64,000 bases of DNA from Prochlorococcus sp. AG-355-A09 (GTDB lineage Bacteria; Cyanobacteriota; Cyanobacteriia; PCC-6307; Cyanobiaceae), in NCBI GenBank assembly GCA_003280995.1, contig QCDG01000002.1, positions 1 through 64,000 of the forward strand, read 5' to 3'. The notes under the pieces are model-generated. The model was not told where the DNA came from. It did not search any database and worked only from the letters and a program-made list of their open reading frames with translations. The translations under genes were made by a program, and so were the position numbers. This document shows positions 18,182 through 27,675 of this stretch, in pieces; the stretch's first letter is position 1, and every line of letters begins with the position of its first letter.

Positions 18182-18206
18182 TTTCAAATATAGGAACTTT
18201 ATTATT

Positions 18207-18719
18207 TTGAGTCGCTCTTTAGATCTACCAGCAACTGAAGGTGTTGATGCCTTAGCTCAAGAACTTGCAAAACTCCAAGATAATGGGAAAAGGAGAATTG
18301 CTTTTTTAGGTAGTAGACACGTACCGGTCGTAGATATCCACTTAATTGAGTTGATAGCAAGGTCGTTAGCGGAGGAAGGACATAATATTCTTACGTCTGG
18401 ATCTCAAGGTGTTAATGCAGCTGTTATTCGAGCTGTCTTAGATATTAATCCATCATTATTAACTGTTTTATTACCACAAAGTCTTGATAGACAACTACCC
18501 GAAATAAAGGATCAACTTGAGAGGGTTATGCATTTGGTTGAAAAAAGTGAAAATGATGAATTACCTTTGCCACTTGCAAGTAGTCTTTGTAATCAAGAAA
18601 TTATTACTAGATGCGATCAATTAATATGCTTTGCCTTTCACGATAGTGAAACTTTGTTAAATAGTTGTAGATGTGCTGAAGAAATGGGCAAAGTGGTTAG
18701 TTTGTTATTTTTTGATTAA
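18207..18719 (+). CDS. SLOG/Rossmann-fold protein, distant DprA/LOG relative
   Basis: 170 residues. The segment RRIAFLGSRHVPVVD near residue 29 followed by LTSGSQGVNAAVIRAVL near 62 resembles the nucleotide-binding fold of DprA, LOG and lysine-decarboxylase-like proteins. Cyanobacterial relatives are sometimes labelled DNA recombination-mediator protein A, which I consider too specific. The start is TTG with AGGA 11 nt upstream; no in-frame ATG precedes the conserved part. It follows the BioD/DRTGG gene by 25 nt, so a shared nucleotide-signalling theme is possible but unproven. Confidence 0.65.
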   Translation: MSRSLDLPATEGVDALAQELAKLQDNGKRRIAFLGSRHVPVVDIHLIELIARSLAEEGHNILTSGSQGVNAAVIRAVLDINPSLLTVLLPQSLDRQLPEIKDQLERVMHLVEKSENDELPLPLASSLCNQEIITRCDQLICFAFHDSETLLNSCRCAEEMGKVVSLLFFD

Positions 18720-18784
18720 ATTAACCCATTTTCCCTTATTAAAAGATGATTTATGCTAATAATATTTAGCGTTTAATAATTACC

Positions 18785-19282
18785 ATGGCAGAAAGTTTTT
18801 CATTTGATGTAGTTTCTGATTTTGATAGACAAGAATTAGTCAATACTTTGGATCAAGTTAAAAGGGAAATTTCTCAGCGTTACGATTTGAAGGGCACGGA
18901 TACTTCAGTTGATTTAGAAAAAGAAAATATTTTTATAATCACAAATAGCGAACTCACTTTGAATGCTGTAAATGACATAATTAGACAAAAGGCAATAAAA
19001 AGAAACTTATCCTTAAAAATATTTGACTACGGTGACATTGAAATAGTTAGTGGTAATAGAATTAAACAGACAATCTTATTAAAACAAGGAATTAAACAAG
19101 AAATTGCAAAAAAAATCAGTAAAAATATAAGAGATCAAATTAAAAAAATTAATGTCAGTATCAATGGAGAAACACTCAGAGTTTCTAGTAAGAGCAAAAA
19201 TGATCTTCAATTGGCAATTAAGCTTGTTTCTGAGTTGGAGGAGTCTTTGAACATTCCTCTAAAAGCAAATAACTTTAGATAA
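18785..19282 (+). CDS. YajQ family nucleotide-binding protein
   Basis: 165 residues, normal length. The start MAESFSFDVVSDFDRQELVN and the two ferredoxin-like halves (ISQRYDLKGTDTSVD near 31-45; then ILLKQGIKQEIAKKISKNIR) are diagnostic of YajQ/UPF0234. Members bind nucleic acid or nucleotides; one Xanthomonas homologue is a cyclic di-GMP effector, which need not hold here. ATG start; no close same-strand partner except the 69-residue gene 27 nt downstream. Family assignment is firm, function inferred. Confidence 0.93.
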   Translation: MAESFSFDVVSDFDRQELVNTLDQVKREISQRYDLKGTDTSVDLEKENIFIITNSELTLNAVNDIIRQKAIKRNLSLKIFDYGDIEIVSGNRIKQTILLKQGIKQEIAKKISKNIRDQIKKINVSINGETLRVSSKSKNDLQLAIKLVSELEESLNIPLKANNFR

Positions 19283-19309
19283 AATATTTAGTAAGATTGT
19301 TTTAAAAAT

Positions 19310-19519
19310 ATGGCAGATTATTCAAAATCTCTAATTAGCTCATTGATTAAGAATGTAAAAGAATACCCTCGTTTTTCAAAAGAAGAAATAGAGAAATTTT
19401 GTTGGATGGCGGTACATGAGCATAAGCATGGTGTATTACCCTCTGAATATGATATCAGGGAGATAGATGAGGATCTTTATTTAGAACTTTTGCAAGAATT
19501 TAAATCAGATATCCATTAA
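19310..19519 (+). CDS. Small conserved-looking protein, unknown function
   Basis: 69 residues, acidic with several aromatic residues, no signal peptide or membrane helix. I do not recognise a family. Features are FSKEEIEKFCWMAVHEHKHG, which includes a CWxxxHEHKH cluster that could bind metal, and an acidic C-terminal helix (REIDEDLYLELLQEF). The cluster of one Cys and three His at about 31-39 is the only functional hint. It follows yajQ by 27 nt with an ATG start and is probably cotranscribed. The clean reading frame and non-random composition support a real gene. Confidence 0.6.
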   Translation: MADYSKSLISSLIKNVKEYPRFSKEEIEKFCWMAVHEHKHGVLPSEYDIREIDEDLYLELLQEFKSDIH

Positions 19520-19628
19520 TTCAAATTTATATTTAAATTTACAATTATTAAAAAAATATTTTAATTAAATACTTTATTAATGCACTAATTAGTCTATTTA
19601 AATATGATTAGCTAAAAGAAAAAATTTA

Positions 19629-20432
19629 ATGTCAACATCCTTTAAAAATGTAACTCCAACTGGTCCTGGTGGGACAGCAACATTATTGATTGTATTATCT
19701 TTTACAGGCTTTCTTTTGCTCACCCAATCTCTATTTGTTGTTCCTTCTGGACAAGTTGCAGTTGTTACAACATTAGGGAAAGTCAGTGGTCCCTCTAGGA
19801 GAGCTGGTTTGAATTTTAAACTTCCATTTATTCAGTCTGTATATCCATTTGATATAAAAACTCAAGTTCAACCTGAAAAATTTGAAACTTTAACTAAAGA
19901 TCTTCAAGTTATTAGGGCTACAGCTACTGTTAAGTACTCAGTAAAACCTAACGAAGCAGGAAGGATCTTCGCAACAATTGCAAGCAGAAATAGCGATGTT
20001 TATCAAAAAATTGTTCAGCCATCTTTGCTTAAAGCTCTAAAATCAGTTTTCTCTCAATATGAGCTAGAAACAATTGCTACTGAATTCGCAGTAATTTCTG
20101 AAAAAGTAGGAGACACCGTTGCACAAGAATTAAATTCCTTCGATTACGTAGATGTTAAAAGTTTAGATCTTACTGGATTAGAGATTGCTGAAGAATATAG
20201 AGCTGCGATCGAACAAAAGCAAATAGCTGGTCAGCAATTACTAAGAGCAAAGACTGAAGTTGAAATTGCTGAACAAGAAGCACTTAGATATGAGACATTA
20301 AATAGAAGTCTCGATGATCAAGTACTTTTCAAATTATTTCTCGATAAATGGGATGGCAGTACACAAGTTGTTCCTGGTTTACCAGGTTCAGAAGGAGGTT
20401 CCCCCCCAGTAATAGTTGGTGGTAGAAGATAA
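19629..20432 (+). CDS. SPFH-domain (prohibitin/stomatin) membrane protein
   Basis: 267 residues. An N-terminal membrane anchor (about 17-38, TLLIVLSFTGFLLLTQSLFV) is followed by an SPFH domain starting VPSGQVAVVTTLGKVSG and a helical segment (EAEQEALRYE-like, residues about 200-225) that mediates ring assembly in prohibitins. In cyanobacteria such proteins form large membrane-bound assemblies and may act as scaffolds for proteolysis, for example with FtsH. GRRAGLNFKLPFIQSV-like SRRAGLNFKLPFIQSV is the typical second strand. A weak hairpin with a T tail follows the stop. Confidence 0.9.
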   Translation: MSTSFKNVTPTGPGGTATLLIVLSFTGFLLLTQSLFVVPSGQVAVVTTLGKVSGPSRRAGLNFKLPFIQSVYPFDIKTQVQPEKFETLTKDLQVIRATATVKYSVKPNEAGRIFATIASRNSDVYQKIVQPSLLKALKSVFSQYELETIATEFAVISEKVGDTVAQELNSFDYVDVKSLDLTGLEIAEEYRAAIEQKQIAGQQLLRAKTEVEIAEQEALRYETLNRSLDDQVLFKLFLDKWDGSTQVVPGLPGSEGGSPPVIVGGRR

Positions 20433-20437
20433 TTATC

Positions 20438-20460
20438 TAGAAAAGATCTTTCTATACTTT
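20438..20460 (+). terminator. Possible weak terminator after the SPFH gene
   Basis: A 6-bp inverted repeat (TAGAAA / TTTCTA, 5-nt centre) followed by TACTTTTT, six bases after the stop codon. AT-rich and short, so it could be chance. Confidence 0.3.
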
Positions 20461-20504
20461 TTAATCATTTACTTATTTTTCTTTTAGGAGAGATTAGTGA
20501 ATGA

Positions 20505-21806
20505 TTATTTTTTTATCGCATTAAAAGATTCGTCAAAAGCTTCAATGGTCTTATCAATTTCTGCTTCGCTGTGAGCTAGAGATGTGAAACCAGCTTCGAA
20601 GGGACTTGGCGCTAAGTAAATTCCTCGTCTAAGCATTTCTCTATGTAACTTACCAAAAAGTTGGGCATCATTTGTTTTGGCTTCATCAAAGTTCCTGACT
20701 GGCCCATCACACAAGAAGAAACCAAACATTGCGCTTACACTTCCGCCATTGATAGCGATACCGTTATTTTCTGCAGACTGAATTATCCCTTCAATTAATC
20801 TAGAGGTTGTTGAATCAAGTTTATCGTATGTACCTTCTTGTTTAAGTAGTTCAAGAGTTTTTATTCCAGCAGTCATTGCAAGTGGATTACCGCTCAAAGT
20901 ACCTGCCTGGTAAACCGGCCCCGAAGGAGCTACCATTGACATTATTTCTTTCTTGCCTCCATAAGCTCCAACAGGTAGGCCTCCACCAATTACTTTCCCA
21001 AGGGTGGTTAAATCAGGAGTAACTCCAAACTTTTCTTGAGCGCCTCCATAACTTATTCTGAATCCAGTCATTACTTCATCAAAAACTAATAAGGATCCAT
21101 TCTCAGTGGTTAATTCTCTTAATCCTTCCAAGAATCCAGGCTCTGGAGTAATAAATCCAGCATTACCTACAATAGGCTCAAGTATGACTCCCGAAATGGC
21201 GTCAGGATTTTCTGAAAATAATTTTTTTACTGCTTCAAGGTCATTGTAGGGAGCAGTAAGTGTGTTGGCAGTTGTTGTCCTAGGAACACCAGGAGAATCA
21301 GGTAAACCTAAAGTGGCAACACCTGATCCTGCTTTAACTAAAAACATATCTGCATGACCGTGATAGCAACCGTCAAATTTAATAACTTTATCTCTTCCAG
21401 TAAATGCTCGCATAAGTCTCAAAACAGCCATGCAAGCTTCTGTTCCACTATTAACAAATCTGACCATTTCTACAGATGGGACCGCATCAATTACCATTTC
21501 AGCAAGTTGGTTCTCTAGAACGCATGGAGCACCAAAGCTAGTGCCTTTCTCAATTGCTTCTTGTAATGCCGTTGTAACTTCAGGGTGAGCATGTCCACAT
21601 ATAGCAGGTCCCCAGCTTCCTATGTAGTCAATATATCTATTCCCATCAATATCCCAAGCAAAAGGACCTTTGACCCTATCAAAAACAATTGGCTGCCCTC
21701 CTACAGATTTAAAAGCTCTTACTGGAGAGCTTACTCCTCCTGGCATTAGTTGTTGGGCGGCAGAGAAAATTTCTTCTGATTTTGTGTAATTTAATATGTC
21801 AGTCAC
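20505..21806 (-). CDS. hemL: Glutamate-1-semialdehyde 2,1-aminomutase
   Basis: 433 residues. PLP enzyme that makes 5-aminolevulinate from glutamate-1-semialdehyde, the committed C5-pathway precursor of heme, chlorophyll and cobalamin. The family start [14 protein letters not shown] (26-39), NSGTEA (119-124), DEVMTGFR (243-250) and the PLP Lys271 in [13 protein letters not shown] are all present. The start codon is GTG. Convergent with the SPFH gene. The pathway continues in this window with hemC, hemH and the corrin genes. Confidence 0.97.
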   Translation of the reverse strand: MTDILNYTKSEEIFSAAQQLMPGGVSSPVRAFKSVGGQPIVFDRVKGPFAWDIDGNRYIDYIGSWGPAICGHAHPEVTTALQEAIEKGTSFGAPCVLENQLAEMVIDAVPSVEMVRFVNSGTEACMAVLRLMRAFTGRDKVIKFDGCYHGHADMFLVKAGSGVATLGLPDSPGVPRTTTANTLTAPYNDLEAVKKLFSENPDAISGVILEPIVGNAGFITPEPGFLEGLRELTTENGSLLVFDEVMTGFRISYGGAQEKFGVTPDLTTLGKVIGGGLPVGAYGGKKEIMSMVAPSGPVYQAGTLSGNPLAMTAGIKTLELLKQEGTYDKLDSTTSRLIEGIIQSAENNGIAINGGSVSAMFGFFLCDGPVRNFDEAKTNDAQLFGKLHREMLRRGIYLAPSPFEAGFTSLAHSEAEIDKTIEAFDESFNAIKK

Positions 21807-22032
21807 AATTTAGCCAAATGATGTTTTGAGAAAAATCTTTTCATGTTCTAAATTAGAAATAAGTAAAAATTTTGTCAATCAGATTGAAATTCTACATTAT
21901 GATATTTTTATTGCGATAGTTTGGATTGTAAATTATTAATTTTAAAGAAATCATGATAAAAAACAAACTGACTTTAGATAACTCTTTATTAATAAGCGTT
22001 TTCAAGAATTAAAGAAATTTATTTTATTTTAT

Positions 22033-22878
22033 TTATATTTCGAAGAAATTATCCTCATCCTCAGAAAAATCTGCATTTATTTCGTTTAAGTTAAGATCTA
22101 TCATTACTGGTACATGATCACTTGGGCGCAAATTACCTCTAGGGGAGCTGTCTATGACACAACTTTTAAGTTTTGATGACAGTTCTTTGCTGATATATAT
22201 ATGGTCTATTCTCCAACCTTTATTTAATTCAAATGCGTTGTTACGGTAATCCCACCAACTCCAATGTCCAGTATTTTGTTCATAAATCCTGAACGAATCT
22301 ATTAATCTTTTTTTCAGAACATTATTTAGTGCACTTCTCTCTATCTCAGATGCCATTATTCCTCCCTCATATTTCTTTGGATCATGAATATCCAAGTTAG
22401 ATGGAGCAACATTAAAATCACCCATAAGACAAATTAATTCTCCTTTTTTTTCTTGTTCATCCACAAATGAAGCTAAACAATTTAACCAATTAATTTTGTA
22501 TTCGAACTTACTAGATTCTAGAGATGAACCATTTGGAACATAGACATTTATGATTTTAATACCATCAATATCAGCAGAAATTAATCTTTTTTGATCTAGG
22601 AAAATTTCTATATTTTGATTGGAGTTATTACAACCATAAAATCCTTTTTTAACATTTTCTGGCTTTATTTTGGAAATAATAGCCACACCATTGTATGATT
22701 TTTGTCCATAGATCTCTACTGAGTATCCTAATTTTTCAAAAGGTTCAACAGGGAAACTATCGTCCATAACTTTCGTTTCCTGCAAACATAGAATATCTGG
22801 ATTGGATTTATTAATCCAATCTAATATTTGTGAAAGTCTGGTTCTTATAGAGTTAACATTCCAAGTTGCTATTAACAA
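22033..22878 (-). CDS. xthA: Exodeoxyribonuclease III (AP endonuclease)
   Basis: 281 residues. Mg2+-dependent exonuclease III/AP endonuclease of base-excision repair. It starts MLIATWNVNSIRTRL; the metal Glu34 is in LCLQETKV, GDFNVAPS and the C-terminal DYRNNAFELNKGWRIDHIYIS and SDHVPVMIDL complete the endonuclease/exonuclease/phosphatase fold. The start must be TTG: an in-frame TGA lies two codons upstream and the first downstream Met is deep in the fold. An unusual 20-residue acidic tail (FSEDEDNFFEI) follows the domain. Confidence 0.95.
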   Translation of the reverse strand: MLIATWNVNSIRTRLSQILDWINKSNPDILCLQETKVMDDSFPVEPFEKLGYSVEIYGQKSYNGVAIISKIKPENVKKGFYGCNNSNQNIEIFLDQKRLISADIDGIKIINVYVPNGSSLESSKFEYKINWLNCLASFVDEQEKKGELICLMGDFNVAPSNLDIHDPKKYEGGIMASEIERSALNNVLKKRLIDSFRIYEQNTGHWSWWDYRNNAFELNKGWRIDHIYISKELSSKLKSCVIDSSPRGNLRPSDHVPVMIDLNLNEINADFSEDEDNFFEI

Positions 22879-22950
22879 ATTTCAATCAAATTATGTAAAA
22901 TTAAAATAGCAAGAAATTTTTGTCGTTAAAGAATTTTGAAATTAAATAAA

Positions 22951-23244
22951 ATGAAAAATTACTTTTGCAAAAGGGTTTTTAAACCAATTACGGTTGTAAT
23001 TTTTTTTACTTTATTAATTCCCTTGAAAAGTAATTATTTAAATGCTGAATATTTATTTGAAGAATTAGAAATCGATACCTCAACTAAAACAGAAGATGAT
23101 AGTTCAGTTCTACCAACCAATCCTTTTGAACTTGTGGAAATGATTAGGAGACAAAATAGTATGATTGATGCGACTGATCCTTCTGATGCGATTGACGATG
23201 CGTTGAAGTCTTTTAATAGTTTGGAGGAAAATCAAGAAATTTAA
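22951..23244 (+). CDS. Small secreted or membrane-anchored protein, unknown function
   Basis: 97 residues from the ATG. Nothing recognised by name. The N-terminus has a signal-like stretch (KPITVVIFFTLLIPLKSNYL, about residues 11-30) ending near NAEYLFEE; the rest is acidic, with TNPFELVEMIRRQNSMIDAT and a DPSDAIDDALKSFNS helix. This fits a small periplasmic or lumenal protein. A TTG five codons upstream is an alternative start. It is followed 31 nt later by another unknown gene in the same direction; the pair probably forms a transcription unit. Confidence 0.6.
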   Translation: MKNYFCKRVFKPITVVIFFTLLIPLKSNYLNAEYLFEELEIDTSTKTEDDSSVLPTNPFELVEMIRRQNSMIDATDPSDAIDDALKSFNSLEENQEI

Positions 23245-23275
23245 TAAGATAAATTGTTATTTTCAAATTTTTAAT

Positions 23276-23875
23276 ATGTTAAAAAACCCTATCCCAAAAG
23301 TTACTAACCAATTACAGCACAGAGCAATCGGTATTATTAATGGTAAATTCTCTCCCCTTAGTAATAAACAATTAAATAGAGGCTTTTTAATTGACAAAAA
23401 AGACGAAAAAATTGAAACAGTAGTGCTAGGTAAAGCATTATCACTTTTAAAAAAGCATATTGATTTAAAGAAAAGTTATTATTGGATTGTTTATCCAAAG
23501 AATAAAAATACTCAAAACTTGCATTTACAGGTTGCAGGCATCTGGGATCCCTTTCAACTAAATGATTTCCCTAATGATTCTTCAAAAACTAACTTCTCAA
23601 AATTACTAGAAGAATTAGATCTAAAAGATAACTATTTTTCTGTTAGAGGAGAATTAGTTTTTGTAAACACTCAAAAGAAAGAAATTGTTATTAAGATCTG
23701 TCCAGCTATAAAGTCAAAAAATTTAAAAAATAAAAATTTTAAATTAGTCATAAAAGGTGAACTTTCTCTTGAACTTTTGCATAGCTTTGTAAGTTTAGAT
23801 ATCAACAGAGATGGAAATTCTTTGCAATTAATAAGTTACGAAGTGATTGAACGAAATCTTTCTAAAAATAACTAG
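23276..23875 (+). CDS. Conserved-looking hypothetical protein
   Basis: 199 residues, soluble and lysine-rich. I do not recognise a named family, but the arrangement of N-terminal QLQHRAIGIINGKFSPL, a middle WIVYPKNKNTQ and VAGIWDPFQ, and FSVRGELVFVNTQKKEIVIK looks like a beta-rich fold conserved across cyanobacteria. No catalytic motif, signal peptide or membrane helix is seen. It lies between a small exported protein and larC, all on the plus strand with gaps of 31 and 52 nt. Function unknown. Confidence 0.6.
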   Translation: MLKNPIPKVTNQLQHRAIGIINGKFSPLSNKQLNRGFLIDKKDEKIETVVLGKALSLLKKHIDLKKSYYWIVYPKNKNTQNLHLQVAGIWDPFQLNDFPNDSSKTNFSKLLEELDLKDNYFSVRGELVFVNTQKKEIVIKICPAIKSKNLKNKNFKLVIKGELSLELLHSFVSLDINRDGNSLQLISYEVIERNLSKNN

Positions 23876-23927
23876 AATGAAAGGTTGATTTCCACCGCAA
23901 TTTTACCAGTTAAGAAATCTTTGATTT

Positions 23928-25160
23928 ATGGATGATGTTTTAATTGAATGTTCTCCTGGTATATCTGGAGATATGTTGTTAGGAGCTTTTTATGATTTAG
24001 GAGTGCCTAAAAAAGTTATTGAACAGCCACTTATTGATCTTGGATTAAAGGATCTATATCAACTAGACTTTAAGGAATCAAAAAGTTGTTCAATCCGAGG
24101 CATCAAGGCAAAGGTTGAGAATATTGACTGTAGTCCTATTAAAAGAACTTGGAGAAGTATCAAGGAACTTATTTTAAATGGCCACTTAGAAGATAAATTA
24201 AAAAAAATAATTTATGAAGTATTTGAATCTTTAGCAATTGCGGAAGGAAAAGTTCATGGCATTAAATCTGATGAAGTTCATTTTCATGAAATTGGAGCTA
24301 TAGATTCATTGGTGGATATAATTGGGGTATGTGCTGCATTGAATTACTTAAATCCAAAGAGGGTTTATTGTAATGAACCAATTTTGGGTAAAGGTTTTGT
24401 TCAAACTGAGCATGGAAAATTATCTGTACCACCTCCTGCTGTAATAGAGCTAATAAGACAAAAAAATATTAAGGTTTTATCAAGCCTTAACTCAATAGAT
24501 GGTGAACTCTCAACACCTACTGGCATTGCTTTACTTGCAAATTTAGTCGACTATCCTGAACCTCCCTCAAAATATTCTATTAACTCTTATGGAGTCGGCA
24601 TTGGTAATCTAAAATTTACATTCCCTAATTTGGTAAGAGTTTATAAAATTACTTCATTTGAGGATTTTTCTATTAACAATAATGAACAAATTAGTCCAAA
24701 GTGTGAAGAGATATCTATTCAAGAAGCATGGATTGATGACCAAACACCCGAAGATATATCTAATTTTGTGGAGAAACTGAGAATTGAGGGAGCTTACGAC
24801 GTTTCCTATCAAGCTATCAATATGAAAAAGAATAGAATTGGATTTTCTATTCAAGTAATCTTGCCCATAGAGAAAAAAGAGTTTTTTAGGAGATTATGGT
24901 TTGATTATTCCAACACTATTGGAGTTCGTGAAAGGAATCAATCCAGGTGGATATTACTTAGACGCAGAGGAGAATGTTCAACGACTTTTGGAAATATAAA
25001 AGTTAAACAAACTTTGAAACCAGATGGATCAATAATTATGAAACCAGAAAATGATGAGGTTTTGAGATTACAATTAAAGCATAAAATATCAACGTACGAA
25101 ATAAGAAAAATAATAAGAGAATCAAGCAAAAATTTTAAAGCATTTGAAAACTGGAAATGA
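23928..25160 (+). CDS. larC: Nickel-pincer cofactor biosynthesis protein LarC
   Basis: 410 residues. LarC inserts nickel into the pincer nucleotide cofactor of lactate racemase-type enzymes. The N-terminus (ECSPGISGDMLLGAFYDLGV) and VHFHEIGAIDSLVDIIG near 120 are the conserved parts of this family (formerly DUF111), followed by TPTGIALLANL. In some bacteria larC is split by programmed frameshifting, but here it is one continuous frame. No larA, larB or larE is in the window, so the enzyme served is unclear. The next gene's ATG overlaps its TGA (ATGA). Confidence 0.85.
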   Translation: MDDVLIECSPGISGDMLLGAFYDLGVPKKVIEQPLIDLGLKDLYQLDFKESKSCSIRGIKAKVENIDCSPIKRTWRSIKELILNGHLEDKLKKIIYEVFESLAIAEGKVHGIKSDEVHFHEIGAIDSLVDIIGVCAALNYLNPKRVYCNEPILGKGFVQTEHGKLSVPPPAVIELIRQKNIKVLSSLNSIDGELSTPTGIALLANLVDYPEPPSKYSINSYGVGIGNLKFTFPNLVRVYKITSFEDFSINNNEQISPKCEEISIQEAWIDDQTPEDISNFVEKLRIEGAYDVSYQAINMKKNRIGFSIQVILPIEKKEFFRRLWFDYSNTIGVRERNQSRWILLRRRGECSTTFGNIKVKQTLKPDGSIIMKPENDEVLRLQLKHKISTYEIRKIIRESSKNFKAFENWK

Positions 25161-26113
25161 GATTTAACTTTAGTAATCAATCATATCTTAAATTTCTTAA
25201 AAAAATTAATTTTGGTTGTTTAAAGAGTATTTTCTTTATTACAAGCTTGTCCTACTTTTGCATATATTTTTTTAATAATATTGATCAAATTTCTTTTGAT
25301 GTCAATTTAGAAAGAAATGGAATTAATCTATTTTTATCATTTTTATTCTGTATTTTAAGTATTTATCTGAACGCTTATGCATGGAAATATATTGTTAGAT
25401 GGTTCGGGAAAGAATTTAAAAGTAATAATCTAGTCTCTTTTTATGTTTTAACCAATATTCTTAAATACGTTCCAGGAGGGGTTTGGCATTTTGTAGAAAG
25501 ATTTAATTTTATAAAAAAAATAAGTAATCCTCAGATTGCTTTGTATTCGACACTCATAGAACCTTATTTTATGTTGAGTGGATCTTTTCTCTTGGCATCG
25601 ATTGGATTGATTTTTTCACCATTTTATATTTTTTTAATTGTTCCTTTGGTATTCCTGAATAGAAAATTTATTTTTCTGATATTAAAAATATTAGGGTCTC
25701 TTAAGGGAAAAGTATTTGAGGTCTTGAGACTTCCAAATTCTAAGGACCAATTTGAAGAGAGAATAAATATAATTTCATTTTTCCCGACTAAAGCTTTATT
25801 TCTTGAAATTGGATTTGTTTTATCTAAATTTATTGGTTTTTATATTTGCTTAAATACTTTTTATGCGAGTAATACTCTGAACATTATATTTTTATTGGTA
25901 ATCTTTTCTTTGTCATGGTCTTTAGGCTTGGTAGTCCCAGCAGCTCCAGGAGGAGTTGGTGTTTTTGAGGCTTGCCTCCTTTTATTTGTAGGCAAAAGTA
26001 TTCCACAAAATATAATTATCATTAGTTTAGTTTATTTTAGGGTTATATCTACCTCGGCAGATTTGTTCTTAAGCCTACCTTTCTTAATAAGAAAACTTTA
26101 TAAAAGAATTTAG
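25157..26113 (+). CDS. UPF0104/LPG-synthase-TM-type integral membrane protein
   Basis: 318 residues with about seven to eight membrane helices. The motifs VPGGVWHFVERFNF (about 105-118) and VPAAPGGVGVFEACLLLF (about 258-275) are typical of the lysylphosphatidylglycerol synthetase membrane domain / UPF0104 family, which includes flippase-like proteins and glycosyltransferase partners. There is no catalytic LPG-synthase domain. Its ATG overlaps the larC stop by 4 nt, and its stop overlaps the convergent iron permease gene by 4 nt. Substrate unknown. Confidence 0.75.
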   Translation: MRFNFSNQSYLKFLKKINFGCLKSIFFITSLSYFCIYFFNNIDQISFDVNLERNGINLFLSFLFCILSIYLNAYAWKYIVRWFGKEFKSNNLVSFYVLTNILKYVPGGVWHFVERFNFIKKISNPQIALYSTLIEPYFMLSGSFLLASIGLIFSPFYIFLIVPLVFLNRKFIFLILKILGSLKGKVFEVLRLPNSKDQFEERINIISFFPTKALFLEIGFVLSKFIGFYICLNTFYASNTLNIIFLLVIFSLSWSLGLVVPAAPGGVGVFEACLLLFVGKSIPQNIIIISLVYFRVISTSADLFLSLPFLIRKLYKRI

Positions 26114-27648
26114 TGTTTTTTCTCTAAACTTGGTATCAATGTTATTGAAGCAATAAGGCCTAAAGTCATGATAATAATGGCTGGTAATATTGCCTCTACC
26201 ATTCTTTCATCTCCAGCATATTGATATATCCTCACAGATAATGTATCAAAATCAAATGGTCTCAAAATAAAGGTCATGGGTAATTCTTTTATCGTGTCTA
26301 CAAAAACTAAAAGTGATCCTACGAATATTGGACCCTGAAGAAGAGGAAGATGAATTCTTTTGATGATGCCCGGCCAATTCTCTCCTAGTCCAAGTGCAGC
26401 TTCATCTAGACTAGGAGAAATTCTCTCAAGACTTGAATCAATAGAACCCTTAGAAATAGTTAGAAATCGAACAAGATAACCCCAAATTAGTAAGGAAATA
26501 GCAATGAAATTCAATTTTGGAGAAGAAATGCTTATTAAAGATAAAGCTAATACAGTGCCTGGAATTGCATAACCTATTCCCGTAAGGTTTGTTATTAGTC
26601 CTAGTAATAAGCTTTTATTTGGACGTCTTGCTAAGGAAATTATTAAGGAAAATAACATCGTTATTAATGCAGTAAAAAATCCTAGACTTATGGTCCTGAA
26701 TGATAGGGTAAGCAATTCTACTGATAACCCTTTTTGAATTTGATCGATATTGAGCAGAACCCAAAAACATGGAATTCCAAAAGAGAAAATTGGAGGAAAT
26801 AAAGATATTGTGATTGCTAAAAAAGCTCTTGTTTTTTTTAATTCCCACCCTTGAGAATCTTTTGATGCAGGATTTTCACTCCACCGCTTTGATTTTCTTC
26901 TCGAGAATTTTTCAAAAATAATTAAAGTGAAAATTATTAATAAAGCTACCAAAGAGAGTCCAATAGCACTTTTTGGATTACCCTCAATTATCCAATTTTC
27001 GGCTATGCCTGTAGAAATACTTGGAATATTTAATAATGCAAATGTTCCCAACTCATTCATTACTTCCATACACATTAAACTTATGCCTGTTATTAGTGCT
27101 GGTAGCGCCATTGGAAAAGCGATTTTAAAGAAGCTCCTCCAAGGTCCAACTCCTAATCCTCTACTAGCATTAATTTGATTTACTCCAAATTTATTAAAAC
27201 TTTCGTTAGCAAGAATGAATACATATGGATAAGTAGAAATTGAAAGTATTAATACCCCCCACCATAAACCGGTTACTTGATATCCAAAAATACTTCCTAA
27301 ATCCTGCAAAACAGCAGTTATTAGGTATGCTGGGGCGGCTAGTGGAATGAGCTGACAAATACGGAGAACTTTTCTGAACTTAAAATCACAATTTGAAAGT
27401 AACCATCCATTTAAAGTGCCTAATCCTCCTCCAAAAAAACTTGTTAGTACTAAAACTTTTAAAGTTTCTAATACCTCTTCTTCTCCAGCAATCCCTATTG
27501 AAAAATTCCCACTTGTAACATATTGGACTCCTTCAAGAAGAAAATTGGAAATTGGAATGTTTACTAAAAGTGCAACAATAAACGAAGTAAAATAAAAAAG
27601 TTTTAATTCGGTTAATGCTTTTTTAAATCCTTTAATAAGTATTTTCAA
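26110..27648 (-). CDS. futB: Iron(III) ABC transporter permease (FutB/FbpB type)
   Basis: 512 residues, about twelve membrane helices in two homologous halves. Each half has a binding-protein-dependent permease EAA loop: INASRGLGVGPWRSFFKIAF near 164-183, and SPSLDEAALGLGENWPGIIK near 408-427, the usual contact with the ATPase. This fused two-domain layout is that of the FbpB/FutB ferric iron importers, central to iron supply in open-ocean cyanobacteria. The binding protein (FutA) and ATPase (FutC) are not in the window. The start is TTG. Thiamine permeases share this architecture and are an alternative. Confidence 0.82.
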   Translation of the reverse strand: MKILIKGFKKALTELKLFYFTSFIVALLVNIPISNFLLEGVQYVTSGNFSIGIAGEEEVLETLKVLVLTSFFGGGLGTLNGWLLSNCDFKFRKVLRICQLIPLAAPAYLITAVLQDLGSIFGYQVTGLWWGVLILSISTYPYVFILANESFNKFGVNQINASRGLGVGPWRSFFKIAFPMALPALITGISLMCMEVMNELGTFALLNIPSISTGIAENWIIEGNPKSAIGLSLVALLIIFTLIIFEKFSRRKSKRWSENPASKDSQGWELKKTRAFLAITISLFPPIFSFGIPCFWVLLNIDQIQKGLSVELLTLSFRTISLGFFTALITMLFSLIISLARRPNKSLLLGLITNLTGIGYAIPGTVLALSLISISSPKLNFIAISLLIWGYLVRFLTISKGSIDSSLERISPSLDEAALGLGENWPGIIKRIHLPLLQGPIFVGSLLVFVDTIKELPMTFILRPFDFDTLSVRIYQYAGDERMVEAILPAIIIMTLGLIASITLIPSLEKKH

Positions 27649-27675
27649 AAATAATTAAATCCTAATATGTAAACA

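Noticed and set aside
18207..18719. Calling the SLOG-fold protein DprA.
   Set aside because: It is much shorter than DprA, and only the nucleotide-binding pattern is shared; there is no DprA C-terminal domain.
21807..22032. 226-bp gap between hemL and xthA, searched for small genes or RNA.
   Set aside because: Only a 19-codon frame and AT-rich runs are present; no hairpin, promoter pair or RNA motif stands out.
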